From Bacteroidetes bacterium 43-16 (GTDB lineage Bacteria > Bacteroidota > Bacteroidia > Chitinophagales > Chitinophagaceae): 64,000 bases of DNA. The number at the start of each line of letters is the position of its first letter. Positions within the stretch are counted from its first letter, which is position 1. Below, piece by piece: positions 35,459-43,900 of this stretch. The DNA is taken from NCBI GenBank assembly GCA_001897525.1, contig MKTB01000010.1, positions 28,794 to 92,793 on the forward strand, in the 5' to 3' direction. The notes under the pieces are model-generated. The model saw only the letters and a program-made list of their open reading frames with translations. It ran no database searches and was not told the origin of the DNA. The translations under genes were made by a program, and so were the position numbers.

Positions 35459-35917
35459 ATGAAAAAAGAGCTCTTGTTTCATTTCAAAAATCCGCATAAC
35501 AGCCCGGGCTACCTGCTGGGACAACTGACCATGCTTTGGCAGCGCAAGCAAAAAAAAGTACTGGACCCGCTGAACCTGACACAAACGCAATTTGTATTGT
35601 TAGCAGCTTTGGGCTGGTTGTCTAAAAAAAGTGATGCGGTGACACAAATTGATATTGCCAACCAAAGTAATGCAGACCGGATGATGGTATCCAAAGTATT
35701 GCGCACCTTGGAAGACAAAGGATTTCTCACCAGACAAGAACATCAAAAGGATACCCGGGCCAAAACAATTCGATTGACCAAAGAAGGTGAAATGGTTTTG
35801 CAAAAAGGGATCATTGAAATTGAAAATGCAGACCTGCATTTTTTCGAGACATTGGGTACTAAGCTCTCTTCATTCAATAAAAACATGCTGCAGCTGATTG
35901 ATGAAAACAAGGAATAG
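35459..35917 (+). CDS. MarR-family transcriptional regulator
   Basis: 152 residues with the MarR winged helix. The dimerisation helix region is YLLGQLTMLWQRKQKKVLDPLNLTQTQFVLLAALGWL. The recognition helix is QSNADRMMVSKVLRTLEDKGFLTRQ, and the wing carries the DTRAKTIRLTKEGEMVL motif with its conserved Asp-Arg pair. Members are usually repressors released by small aromatic ligands. The nearest likely targets are the VOC gene upstream and itself. It ends 30 bp from the stop of the convergent beta-lactamase-like gene. Confidence 0.92.
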   Translation: MKKELLFHFKNPHNSPGYLLGQLTMLWQRKQKKVLDPLNLTQTQFVLLAALGWLSKKSDAVTQIDIANQSNADRMMVSKVLRTLEDKGFLTRQEHQKDTRAKTIRLTKEGEMVLQKGIIEIENADLHFFETLGTKLSSFNKNMLQLIDENKE

Positions 35918-35947
35918 AATAAGCCAATTAATCTATATGCTCCTACT

Positions 35948-37060
35948 TTAGTACGCTTCGCCCAAACCTGATAATATCTCCCACCAATCGGCTTTTCCTT
36001 CATTCCTGCCCAGCCTCACGATGATGAGGTTTTTATCTGGGTGTACATAGATGTATTGGCCCAAAATGCCCTGTGCCATAAAATCTCCCGTTTGTGTGGG
36101 TAGCCACCATTGGTATTGGTAATAGCCGGCGCTCCCGTTTTTGGTATCGATCTTCGTGGATTGTCTTACCCATTCTTCTGAAACGATTTGCCGGTCTTTC
36201 CATTTCCCTTTATTGAGGTAAAGCCTTCCTATTTTTGCATAATCTCTTGCTCTTGCATTGATGCAGCAAAAGGTTTTTTCCAAACCGTTTTTCTTCCGGT
36301 CCAGGCTCCAGCTCGCATCGTATTCCATTTCCAGGGGTTTCCATATTTTCTCTTCCAGGTAGGCCGTAACGGTTTTGTCCTTCAATGCTCTTTCTAAAAC
36401 CAGGCCCAGTAACTGTGTGTTGCCACTCAGGTATTCAAATTGTGTTCCGGGTTCAGATTTAAGCTTCATTTTTTTAATTGCTTTCCGCAGGTTGGTACCA
36501 TAATAGAAAGTGGCGACACCGCCGAAGGGATTGCTATAACCTTCATTGAATTTTAGACCCGAAGTCATTTGCAACAAATGTTCAATGCTTACTTTTTCAA
36601 AACCACTTTCTTTGAGTTCGGGAATGTAACGGGTGATCGGTTCATCAACGGATTGAATGAGCTTGTCGTCAATAGCGCAACCGATTAAAATAGAAGTGAT
36701 GGATTTTGCCATCGAGAAGGAGGGCACAATAGAGTTTGTATCATAGTTGTCCCAATAATGCTCATATTGTATGGTATCATTCTTGATCACCAGGAAGGCC
36801 ACGGTTTTATTGTCTTCCAGGTACTGTTCAAAAGGATAGCTCTTGTCTTTCAGTTGAAGCACTTTGGGCACTTTACTTTTTTCAGCAACAGGGAAACTGA
36901 ATTTTGCGGACCCCGTTTGGATGTTTCTTGCCGGGAACTTTTCATGGTCCCTGATATCAGCAAAGTTGTACATTACAAATCTGCCTACTTTACAGGAACT
37001 GAGTGCAACCATGAAAATGCATGTAAAAGTGAACAGTTTGAAAGGGTTGTTGTACTTCAT
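35948..37060 (-). CDS. Serine hydrolase of the class C beta-lactamase/penicillin-binding family, lipoprotein
   Basis: 370 residues. Lipoprotein signal with lipobox ALSSC (Cys23). The catalytic tetrad motif SMAK is at residues 116-119 (nucleophile Ser116, Lys119), and a YLSGN motif at 210-214 corresponds to the family Tyr. IEHLLQMTSGLKF is the conserved second helix. The protein is probably tethered to the periplasmic face of a membrane. Family members include beta-lactamases, D,D-peptidases and esterases; without the KTG-type third motif being clear, resistance cannot be claimed. Convergent with the MarR gene. Confidence 0.87.
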   Translation of the reverse strand: MKYNNPFKLFTFTCIFMVALSSCKVGRFVMYNFADIRDHEKFPARNIQTGSAKFSFPVAEKSKVPKVLQLKDKSYPFEQYLEDNKTVAFLVIKNDTIQYEHYWDNYDTNSIVPSFSMAKSITSILIGCAIDDKLIQSVDEPITRYIPELKESGFEKVSIEHLLQMTSGLKFNEGYSNPFGGVATFYYGTNLRKAIKKMKLKSEPGTQFEYLSGNTQLLGLVLERALKDKTVTAYLEEKIWKPLEMEYDASWSLDRKKNGLEKTFCCINARARDYAKIGRLYLNKGKWKDRQIVSEEWVRQSTKIDTKNGSAGYYQYQWWLPTQTGDFMAQGILGQYIYVHPDKNLIIVRLGRNEGKADWWEILSGLGEAY

Positions 37061-37604
37061 GTTCAGGTGATTTATTTTATATTTATTAATAGTTTAATGA
37101 TATTTTCGATCTGACTGATGGCGACCCGAGTTGTATTTTTCCTGTCGATAGCTTTGGATACTCCGAATGAAAAAAAGCGCATAAGATTTGTTTCATATGA
37201 TCAAATCGAGCCACTAAGGTAGACTGAAATTACGCAATTTTTATACCTACCGGGTGAAGTATTGATTTCACTGGGTATGGCACTCCATTTTATAAAAAAA
37301 ATTACGGAAGGAACGTTTTATGAAAAACGAATCGGTAGAGCGATGAGGGGAAATATCAAGCATTTACGCGGCTTCATAATATTATAATACGCTTTGGCAA
37401 TTATCCCTTCAAGCCATTTAACCATTTTACAAGATCCCCACCTTAAATATACTTCATGATAAAATAAATAGGCGGATAATTTTTTTCGCCTCTCTACTCC
37501 TAAAACAGTTCACCATAGCGCAAGCTTATACTTAAGAAAAGTTTAAGCATTAAAGCTGCGGGATGCCTATAATTTATAAAAATAAAAATTCGTAATTTTA
37601 CATT
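37061..37604. other. Intergenic region, 544 bp
   Basis: A 54-codon frame without a good start (37223-37387, LPGEVLISLGMALHFIKKIT and on) may be a decayed gene. From about 37390 the sequence is AT-rich and includes the likely left border of the IS element, with the octamer TATACTTA at 37527-37534. Confidence 0.5.
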
Positions 37605-37766
37605 ATGATGGCGAAAAAGAAAAAAGCTCCTCAAAAAACAATGGAAGAGCTGATGAAGCAATTGAAGGAAGAAAACAAGGATCAAAAAGAGATCAGCAAA
37701 GAAGCTTTTGATGAAGCGCTTAAAAAACTGTTGCATACACCTAAGCCTAAAAAGCCAGACAATTAA
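37605..37766 (+). CDS. Small highly charged protein next to the transposase
   Basis: 53 residues, MMAKKKKAPQKTMEELMKQL then a Glu/Lys-rich helix and KPKKPDN at the end. It is mostly one amphipathic, highly charged helix. It is convergent with the transposase gene and overlaps its last 20 bp. Too short for a domain call. It may be a passenger or accessory frame of the IS, or a chromosomal gene whose end was captured by it. Codon use looks coding (no stops, Lys/Glu rich) but the composition is simple, so certainty is moderate. Confidence 0.5.
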   Translation: MMAKKKKAPQKTMEELMKQLKEENKDQKEISKEAFDEALKKLLHTPKPKKPDN

Positions 37767-38643
37767 TCAAGTCGTTAAACATTTCAGCAGACTTCCTGTT
37801 ATTGTAGCGAAATACAAACTCGTTGATATAAAGCTGGAGATACTTTGGTGAAACACGCACGTAGGATCCATTAATTGAACGCTTAACAGTACTCCAAAAA
37901 TTCTCTAAACCATTCGTGTAGATTTCACTATTCACACCCGATACATAGTTTCCCCTTCCATGAAAGCAGATGCCGTGCTCGTAGTCTTTGTTTAACCCGG
38001 TATAAGCATTCCATTCATCAGTCATAATAGCGCTACCTGGTGCTACTTTTTCATATACTACAGATTGAAGCGTTTGAGCTTTCACATCCCGCAAAGTATA
38101 AGCAATAACTCTGCTTGATCCGCCCTCAGAGCGTTCTAGTATACCAAATACCGGGGATTTATCTTTGTAGGCTCTGCCCTGAGCATTTTTCACCTTTTTG
38201 TCCTTATGACGATTCTTGTTTTTGCCACCAATATATGCTTCATCCAACTCTATTACTCCTTTCATGATACTTTCATCATTGCTTATAAGCATACGAATCT
38301 GTTTGAGCATGCGAAAGGCGGTCTTATAAGTAACTCCCAGGTGTCTTTGCAGTTCGCAGGCGGAAAGACCATTCTTACTCACCGTAAACAAGAAGATGGC
38401 AAAGAACCAATAGGTCAATGGCGTTGTTGTGCGATGAAAAACCGTCCCGGCCGTTGGATAGATCTGATGGTAGCAAGCCCTGCACTGATAGCAACGCCTG
38501 GTCTTAATTCTGATAAACTCTTTTATACTACCACACTTAGGACATTCGGTCATATTACCATAAATCAATTTATAAATCTTGTCTAAACAGGCATCATCAT
38601 CCGGATATTCTTCTTGAAATTTCTTGATGGTATATTTATTCAT
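37747..38643 (-). CDS. IS1595/ISXO2-family transposase
   Basis: 298 residues from the ATG at 38643 (MNKYTIKKFQEEYPDDDACL); the in-frame extension upstream is not family-like. An N-terminal zinc ribbon has two CxxC pairs (CPKCGS, CYQCRAC). The ISXO2-type catalytic domain follows: LTYWFFAIFLFTVSKNGLSACELQRHLGVTYKTAFRMLKQI, DEAYIGGKNKNRH, MTDEWNAYTGL and NGLENFWSTVKRSINGSYVRVSP with the final YINEFVFRYNNR. Length and motifs are intact, so the element may still be active. It moves DNA by cut and paste or copy with an 8-bp target duplication (known for the family). Confidence 0.93.
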   Translation of the reverse strand: MNKYTIKKFQEEYPDDDACLDKIYKLIYGNMTECPKCGSIKEFIRIKTRRCYQCRACYHQIYPTAGTVFHRTTTPLTYWFFAIFLFTVSKNGLSACELQRHLGVTYKTAFRMLKQIRMLISNDESIMKGVIELDEAYIGGKNKNRHKDKKVKNAQGRAYKDKSPVFGILERSEGGSSRVIAYTLRDVKAQTLQSVVYEKVAPGSAIMTDEWNAYTGLNKDYEHGICFHGRGNYVSGVNSEIYTNGLENFWSTVKRSINGSYVRVSPKYLQLYINEFVFRYNNRKSAEMFNDLINCLAF

Positions 38644-38972
38644 AATTAAGCATTTAAAATAAGATTGCAGGGAAGTATAAAATGTTGGAGGAACTAATGT
38701 TATAAATTTATTAAAAAGCACCTAAACTAATAACAGCTGTTTGTGATTAAAAATTATACTTAGAATAAAAGAATCCAATACTTCTTCCAACAGGTAAGTA
38801 CTATCTCCATTTGCTCCAACACCGGGTAAATAATTGAGACAAGTTTTGTAAACAAATCCACAAAATCTGCGCAAATGTTCTGAGGGGATAAATGCCAAAA
38901 TCTTTTTATTATCCCTATCACATATGTATGAAAAGTCAATAACTTTAACTTTATAACTTAAAAAGAAAAACA
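38644..38972. other. Intergenic region, 329 bp
   Basis: AT-rich region between the transposase and the MliC/DUF4377 lipoprotein gene. It includes the likely right border of the IS (octamer TATACTTA at 38755-38762) and the promoter of the lipoprotein gene. No gene. Confidence 0.55.
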
Positions 38973-39590
38973 ATGAAAAAATTAGTTGTAACCTGTGCCT
39001 GCGCTGCCTTATTAGCTGCCTGCAATAATGGAAACGAAAAAAATGCTTCTGAAGCGCCACTTGCTACACAATCGACAGTAGCACCTGCTTCCAATATCGT
39101 AAAAAGCAGGGCCATCGGAACAGATGGCACTGCTGTAGAGATGAGCTTTGACAATAATAAAAACGAGGCAAGTATAGACTTCAAAGGAGAAAAGCTTGTG
39201 TTGCAAGGACAAAAGCCGGCTTCCGGTATTTGGTACAAGAACGATCATTACGAACTCAGGGGAAAAGGCGAAGAACTGGAGCTCACAAAAGATGGTCAGT
39301 CCGTATTTAAATCTTCGCGCTCCATCATGTATGGAGAGCGGCCTCTGTTCATTGCGGCAAAAACAGAACCCTGTGATGCCGGGGCAATGAAAAAAGATTG
39401 TATGAAGGTAAAGTACAGTGCAGACAATCCTGAGTGGGAATTCTTCTACGATAATATTGAAGGATTTACTTACGAGCCGGGGAATGAATATGAATTGATC
39501 GTCAATGTCGAGAAAGTAGATAATCCACCGGCAGATGCTTCAAACATAAAATATACTTTGGTAAAAGAAGTATCAAAGATTAAAAAGTAA
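38973..39590 (+). CDS. Lipoprotein with MliC-like and DUF4377 domains
   Basis: 205 residues. Lipoprotein signal ending LLAAC (Cys17). Residues about 45-115 resemble MliC, the membrane-bound inhibitor of C-type lysozyme: VEMSFDNNKNEASIDFKGEKLVLQ, GIWYKNDHYELRGKGEELELTKDG. Residues about 130-205 match DUF4377 (KKDCMKVKYSADNPEWEFFYDNIEGFTYEPGNEYELIVNVEKV, DASNIKYTLVKEVSKI). The two domains are often fused in envelope lipoproteins. Probable role: protection against host or predator lysozyme, envelope stress. The domain calls come from recognisable motifs, not a search. It has a strong terminator downstream. Confidence 0.75.
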   Translation: MKKLVVTCACAALLAACNNGNEKNASEAPLATQSTVAPASNIVKSRAIGTDGTAVEMSFDNNKNEASIDFKGEKLVLQGQKPASGIWYKNDHYELRGKGEELELTKDGQSVFKSSRSIMYGERPLFIAAKTEPCDAGAMKKDCMKVKYSADNPEWEFFYDNIEGFTYEPGNEYELIVNVEKVDNPPADASNIKYTLVKEVSKIKK

Positions 39591-39665
39591 ATAAAGGAAA
39601 CAGCAGAAACATCATTTACTTTTCATTTTCCAGCAATTTAATTATAGTAGACTTCAAAGCCACAA

Positions 39666-39707
39666 TAAAATAAAGCCATGATACTTTTGTCTCCTGGCTT
39701 TATTTTA
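39666..39707 (+). terminator. Terminator of the MliC/DUF4377 gene
   Basis: Perfect 13-bp stem TAAAATAAAGCCA/TGGCTTTATTTTA (39666-39678 with 39695-39707) with a 16-base loop. The A- and T-rich stem ends provide a U-tract in either direction. Confidence 0.85.
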
Positions 39708-39849
39708 CATGTTTCGATAAGCAACATTTAGTTTTATCATAGGGTCAATTTCCTCTTCAAGACCAGATATTATTCATCTCTTTGATTGATTACAACCAAA
39801 GATTGCGCCAATCACACGAAACTGAAATTACCATTTTACTTTTTCATTT

Positions 39850-40238
39850 TTTAATCAAAGCATTCATCGTCTGGTAGGAAGTAGTGCCATAAGGATGATA
39901 TTGCCAATGAAATTTTTAAATGATTGTTTTGGTATTCGCGAATCTCGCAAGCTCGATTTCTTCATAGCTGATGATCTCTGCCTGATCGTCCAGCTCCAGG
40001 CTTGCCGATTGAAGATGATTACTGTAGGTATACCGTGTCAGTTCATCTGCAAAATCTTCTTCATCAGGCTGGCTCTCATATAAAAGTTACTCATATATGG
40101 CAATCCTGCCAGTACTTGTCCCCAAAGCAGTTGGTGGATCATCACTTATCCCTACCATCGGTTGGGACAGCCATGAACGGTCTGCCGTTCTATGGTCAAA
40201 GCGCTTGCACTAGCAAATTTATGATACAATTCAAAACT
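39850..40238 (-). pseudogene. Decayed duplicate of the TcC/Rhs core region
   Basis: Aligns collinearly with 42125-42409 inside the TcB-TcC gene, the part encoding SNHLQSASLELDDQAEI, ISYEEYHPYGTTSYQAMNALIK and the segment before it. Shared runs of more than 20 bases are frequent. The remnant carries extra segments of about 59 bp (39902-39960), about 27 bp (40111-40137) and about 23 bp (40150-40172), and frameshifts, so it is not coding. Homology ends just before the RYRYTGKE motif on one side and inside the FELYRKF segment on the other. Confidence 0.85.
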
Positions 40239-40339
40239 TCGATGTATACAAAGGAAGTGTCTAAAAAGGTAGATGAATCGCCTGAAAATCGAAAATTTGA
40301 AAACCCTCTTTTTAGGACGGTAAGAGTAAAAATGTTAAA

Positions 40340-40374
40340 CCAAGAGGTAATATAAAGTAAGTACTACCTCTTGG
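40340..40374 (-). terminator. Probable terminator of the Tc toxin operon
   Basis: 10-bp perfect stem CCAAGAGGTA/TACCTCTTGG (40340-40349 with 40365-40374) with a 15-base loop. On the minus strand it is followed by GTTTAACATTTTT. It lies 31 bp past the stop of the small ORF. Confidence 0.65.
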
Positions 40375-40404
40375 CAAGGCTGCTTAAAACAAGCTACTGA
40401 ATCT

Positions 40405-40989
40405 CTACTTTAGTGGCTTCATTAAAGCCTCTACTTTCTTTTGTAATGTTAATGATGCGGTATCTCCCGGATTATTAACCAATTCCTGGTTAATATAATT
40501 TAACATTCTAGTTAATTCGAAGGCATTATCACTCCTCTCCTCCTCATTATTATTATTTTCTTTACTATACAATGTAAAATGAGCAAGCGCCAATTTATAA
40601 TTAATACCTTTAAAATTTGAATCTATATTTCTTGCTATCATATATCCTGCAGATGCGCTCATCGGATCATCTAATTTCATAAGCAGATCGCTATGAGTTA
40701 TCCAAAAATTGACTTTTTCTTTAAACAGCTCTTCATGTTCATTATACTGTTGTCTCATATGCTTATCAACAAATTCTAATTCACTTTTGGATTGAGCACA
40801 CTTAACTATAAGCATCATAGCATCTAAATCTAGCGGATTAGATTTTAAGTAATTTTTACTGCAAGCAAAACAATCTTGCATATCTTCTTTCTGATATTGA
40901 TCCTCACATAATGAAATATTCTGTGCCTGTAAACCACAAGAACTCATTAACAACCATATTGATAAAAAATATTTATTGTTTATAATCAT
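40405..40989 (-). CDS. Putative secreted/lipoprotein TPR-like protein coupled to the Tc toxin tip
   Basis: 194 residues. The N-terminus MIINNKYFLSIWLLMSSCGLQAQ is a signal peptide with either a lipobox (LMSSC, Cys18) or cleavage after AQ. The rest is helical and charged, with TPR-like spacing (CFACSKNYLKSNPLDLDAMMLIVKC, YMIARNIDSNFKGINYKLALAHF). I do not recognise a family. Its start lies 17 bp inside the end of the TcB-TcC gene, so it is translationally coupled and third in the operon. By position it could be an immunity protein, a chaperone or a surface factor for the toxin; position is the only evidence. Base composition (AT-rich) resembles the variable tip rather than the rest of the operon. 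Confidence 0.65.
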   Translation of the reverse strand: MIINNKYFLSIWLLMSSCGLQAQNISLCEDQYQKEDMQDCFACSKNYLKSNPLDLDAMMLIVKCAQSKSELEFVDKHMRQQYNEHEELFKEKVNFWITHSDLLMKLDDPMSASAGYMIARNIDSNFKGINYKLALAHFTLYSKENNNNEEERSDNAFELTRMLNYINQELVNNPGDTASLTLQKKVEALMKPLK

Positions 40990-43900
40990 AAGTTTTTATT
41001 ATTGAAAAATTATCGCCCTGAACTTGGATTAAAGTTGCTTTTGTGGTAGATTCATTAGGGCTTGAAAAATAAGAATTTGAGACATTTAGTTGACCTTTAT
41101 TGAGAATATTTACTTGCTCATCTGATGTATAAACAAACTTCAATTGCTGATAAAAGCTATAATAAGGGTTTTTGTTATTATTGTTTCTATCAGAAATCCA
41201 TCTCTTAACATCATTAATTGAACTATTCAATTTAACTTCAAAATGGGCTTTTTCAATTTTTTCAACCATTGGATTTACAATAATTTCAACGGGCACTGGC
41301 AGCAAGGTGAGAGGTGAGCCACCCTTAGCAACTTCTCCCAAAGAATATGCATCAGCAAATATCCCAAGAAATTCTCCAAATATTTTTGCTTTGCTCCATT
41401 TCGTAGCATTTGGAGTCATATAGTTACTAAAAGGATCCTGCCATTCAGATAGTCTGGTTGTCCATTTTCCTCTTGAAGAAGCACCCCCTTGGTCTATAAA
41501 TAAGTCTTTCCCCAATAGAGTTCTGGTATAAGTATCCTTATACATACGTGGCGATTGTCGTACTTTTCCAAAATTATCGACCTTTATCCCACTTGCCTTA
41601 TTTCTCTCCATAATACTTTTTACTTTGAACTCTGTATATGCATCAAAAGTGTAAACAGCAGCATCTTTGGCCATATTTCTTATTGGTCCAAAATAATAGT
41701 TATTTGAGGGCTCTATTGTTTCGCCATTTGAAAGTCCGTATACTGTTCCCTCTCCATTATTAAAGGCAATACGTTCATAAATATTACCAGTAAAATCAAA
41801 CCCATCAGACAGAGGAAAATTTCTTATAGCCTGTTCATATGTTTGTGCACCATTTACCCATGTTAAATTTCGTTTATTCTCACTAGCGCTAAAAGACTCT
41901 AACCATAAACCTGGTTTTTCACCACTCATACCACTCGGATCATTATATACGATAGGGTTATTAAAAGAATAATTATAAGGACTCATCCCCGCATACTCAC
42001 TCTCCAAAGGATCACTGGCACTCCATCTACACAACCAGGGAATATAATAACGCGCTCCATGGTAATACAGTCCACTTTCCTCATCCCTTTCTTTACCCGT
42101 ATAGCGATACCGTTTAGCAGTAGCTTTAATCAAAGCATTCATCGCCTGGTAGGAAGTAGTACCATAAGGATGATACTCTTCATAGCTAATGATCTCTGCC
42201 TGATCGTCCAGTTCCAGGCTTGCCGACTGTAAATGATTACTGTAGATATACCGTGTCAGTTCATCTGCAAAATCTTCTTCATCAGGCTGACTTTCATATA
42301 AGAGCTGCTCATACATGGCTATTCTGCCTGTATCATCACTTATATGAACGGTCTGCCGTTCTATGGTCAAAGCGCCTGCACTGTCAAATTTACGATACAA
42401 TTCAAAACTACCCAAATAGATACGCTCTTCATATATACTGTCTTTATCCACGTATTTTCTAAGCCGCTGTCCGCCGCTGTACTGGTAATAGCCCTTCATA
42501 GTCCCCTTCTCTATCCGGTCCAGTTCATTGCTCCGGCTCCAGTTCATGATATCCAGCTGCGGCATTTCCGTCATATTGCCCCTTACATCATGAGTATAAA
42601 CATAAGTATCGGCACCAACTGTTGTACTTAATAAACGGTTACTGACCGTGTCAATGTTGTAGGTGCGGGTATATTCCCCGGCATAAGCCATATGCCTTAA
42701 TTCCAGCAGATTACCCACATTATCATACTTATATTTTTGGGTGTACTCCTGCACGGCACTACCATCCCCTTTATGGCTCGTCTTCCAGGCGGCATCGTTC
42801 CAGTTATCTGTTGCACCAAAGGTGGCTGTACCCAGCAACTCCCTGCCACTGGCCTCGATAAGGCGGTATAAAGCATCATAAGTAAACAGTTGCGTAGGGC
42901 TTACGACACTGTTATTAAAAAATAAGGTTTGCTGCGCCTCATCCTGTACCTGGGTGATATTACCTACCGGGTCGTACCAGTAATGTAAGTCCTGCAATAT
43001 TTCATTTGTATTTAGCTTTACGGTAAGCAATCTCTTTAAGCGGAAGGTCAATACATCATAAGTATAGCTGGTCTTGGTATTATTGCCATACCAGATGGCC
43101 TGTCTTTGTCCTTTAGCATCATAATGCAGGTCCTGCAGATAGGTAATACTATTCAGCTTTACGGTCTTCAGTACACCGCCTTTATCATAAAAATACTCAT
43201 TTACATTGCCTCCGGGATCGGTAGCTACCACAGGGCGGTTCAGCGCATCGTATTCCGTACTGCTGGTAAACACTTCGGCATTCAGCACCGGACTGCCCGC
43301 CCAGTCTACATCGGTCAGCATGGGGTTTTCAAGCAACTGCACATTACTTTGTAAAGGATTCCCTTTGAAGTCATACTTTTTCACCCATTGCTTTCCAGCT
43401 CCGTCAAAGGTCTGGAATACCTGCCCTCTTAAGTTCCTGCCTTTATCGTCCGACTCGCCTTCTCCGTATACATAGAGGGCCAATATGCTGCCCTCTGTAA
43501 TACTTTGCAGCGGCCGCCTCAATTCATCATACAGGATGCGGGTCAGCTTATCTTCCGCATCCCAGGCACACAAAGGCTGCCCGGCTACATCTAAAAAGGT
43601 ATACTGCGTACCAGTGTCTACACTTACCTGCCGGCAAGGGGCCTGCAGCATATTATAACGATAAGCAAGGCAGATCACAGGATTGTTCAATAAAGCATTC
43701 CGGCCATCTACCACCGCCATACGATTGCCTTGTATATCCAGCACCTCATACCCTTCGACAGTGCTCAGGGTGACATCTGTTAGCGGATTCAGGTATTGTA
43801 TAGTATAAAACCCTCTGCCCAAAGTATCCGTGTGTACCCTTGTCGGAGTATTGGCATGAACAGCAGCTTTTTCAGCGGCATCCTGCTCTTCCGGGCCCAT

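Larger units (their letters stand above)
37535..38754 (-). mobile_element. IS1595/ISXO2-type insertion sequence (borders tentative)
   Basis: The element is defined by its transposase gene. The flanking octamer TATACTTA occurs at 37527-37534 and again at 38755-38762, and IS1595-family elements make 8-bp target duplications. The enclosed 1220 bp also holds a 53-residue frame. I could not recognise convincing terminal inverted repeats inside the octamers, so the borders are a proposal only. Confidence 0.45.
39591..40404. other. Intergenic region, 814 bp, holding the Rhs-core remnant
   Basis: From left: terminator (39666-39707), AT-rich spacer, decayed Rhs-core copy (39850-40238), a short imperfect inverted repeat of IS-end type (40259-40317, CTAAAAAGG/CCTCTTTTTAG) and the terminator of the Tc operon (40340-40374). 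No intact gene. Confidence 0.75.

Noticed and set aside
38722..39060. 112-codon minus-strand frame next to the transposase
   Set aside because: It runs opposite the MliC/DUF4377 lipoprotein start and has no recognisable family features.
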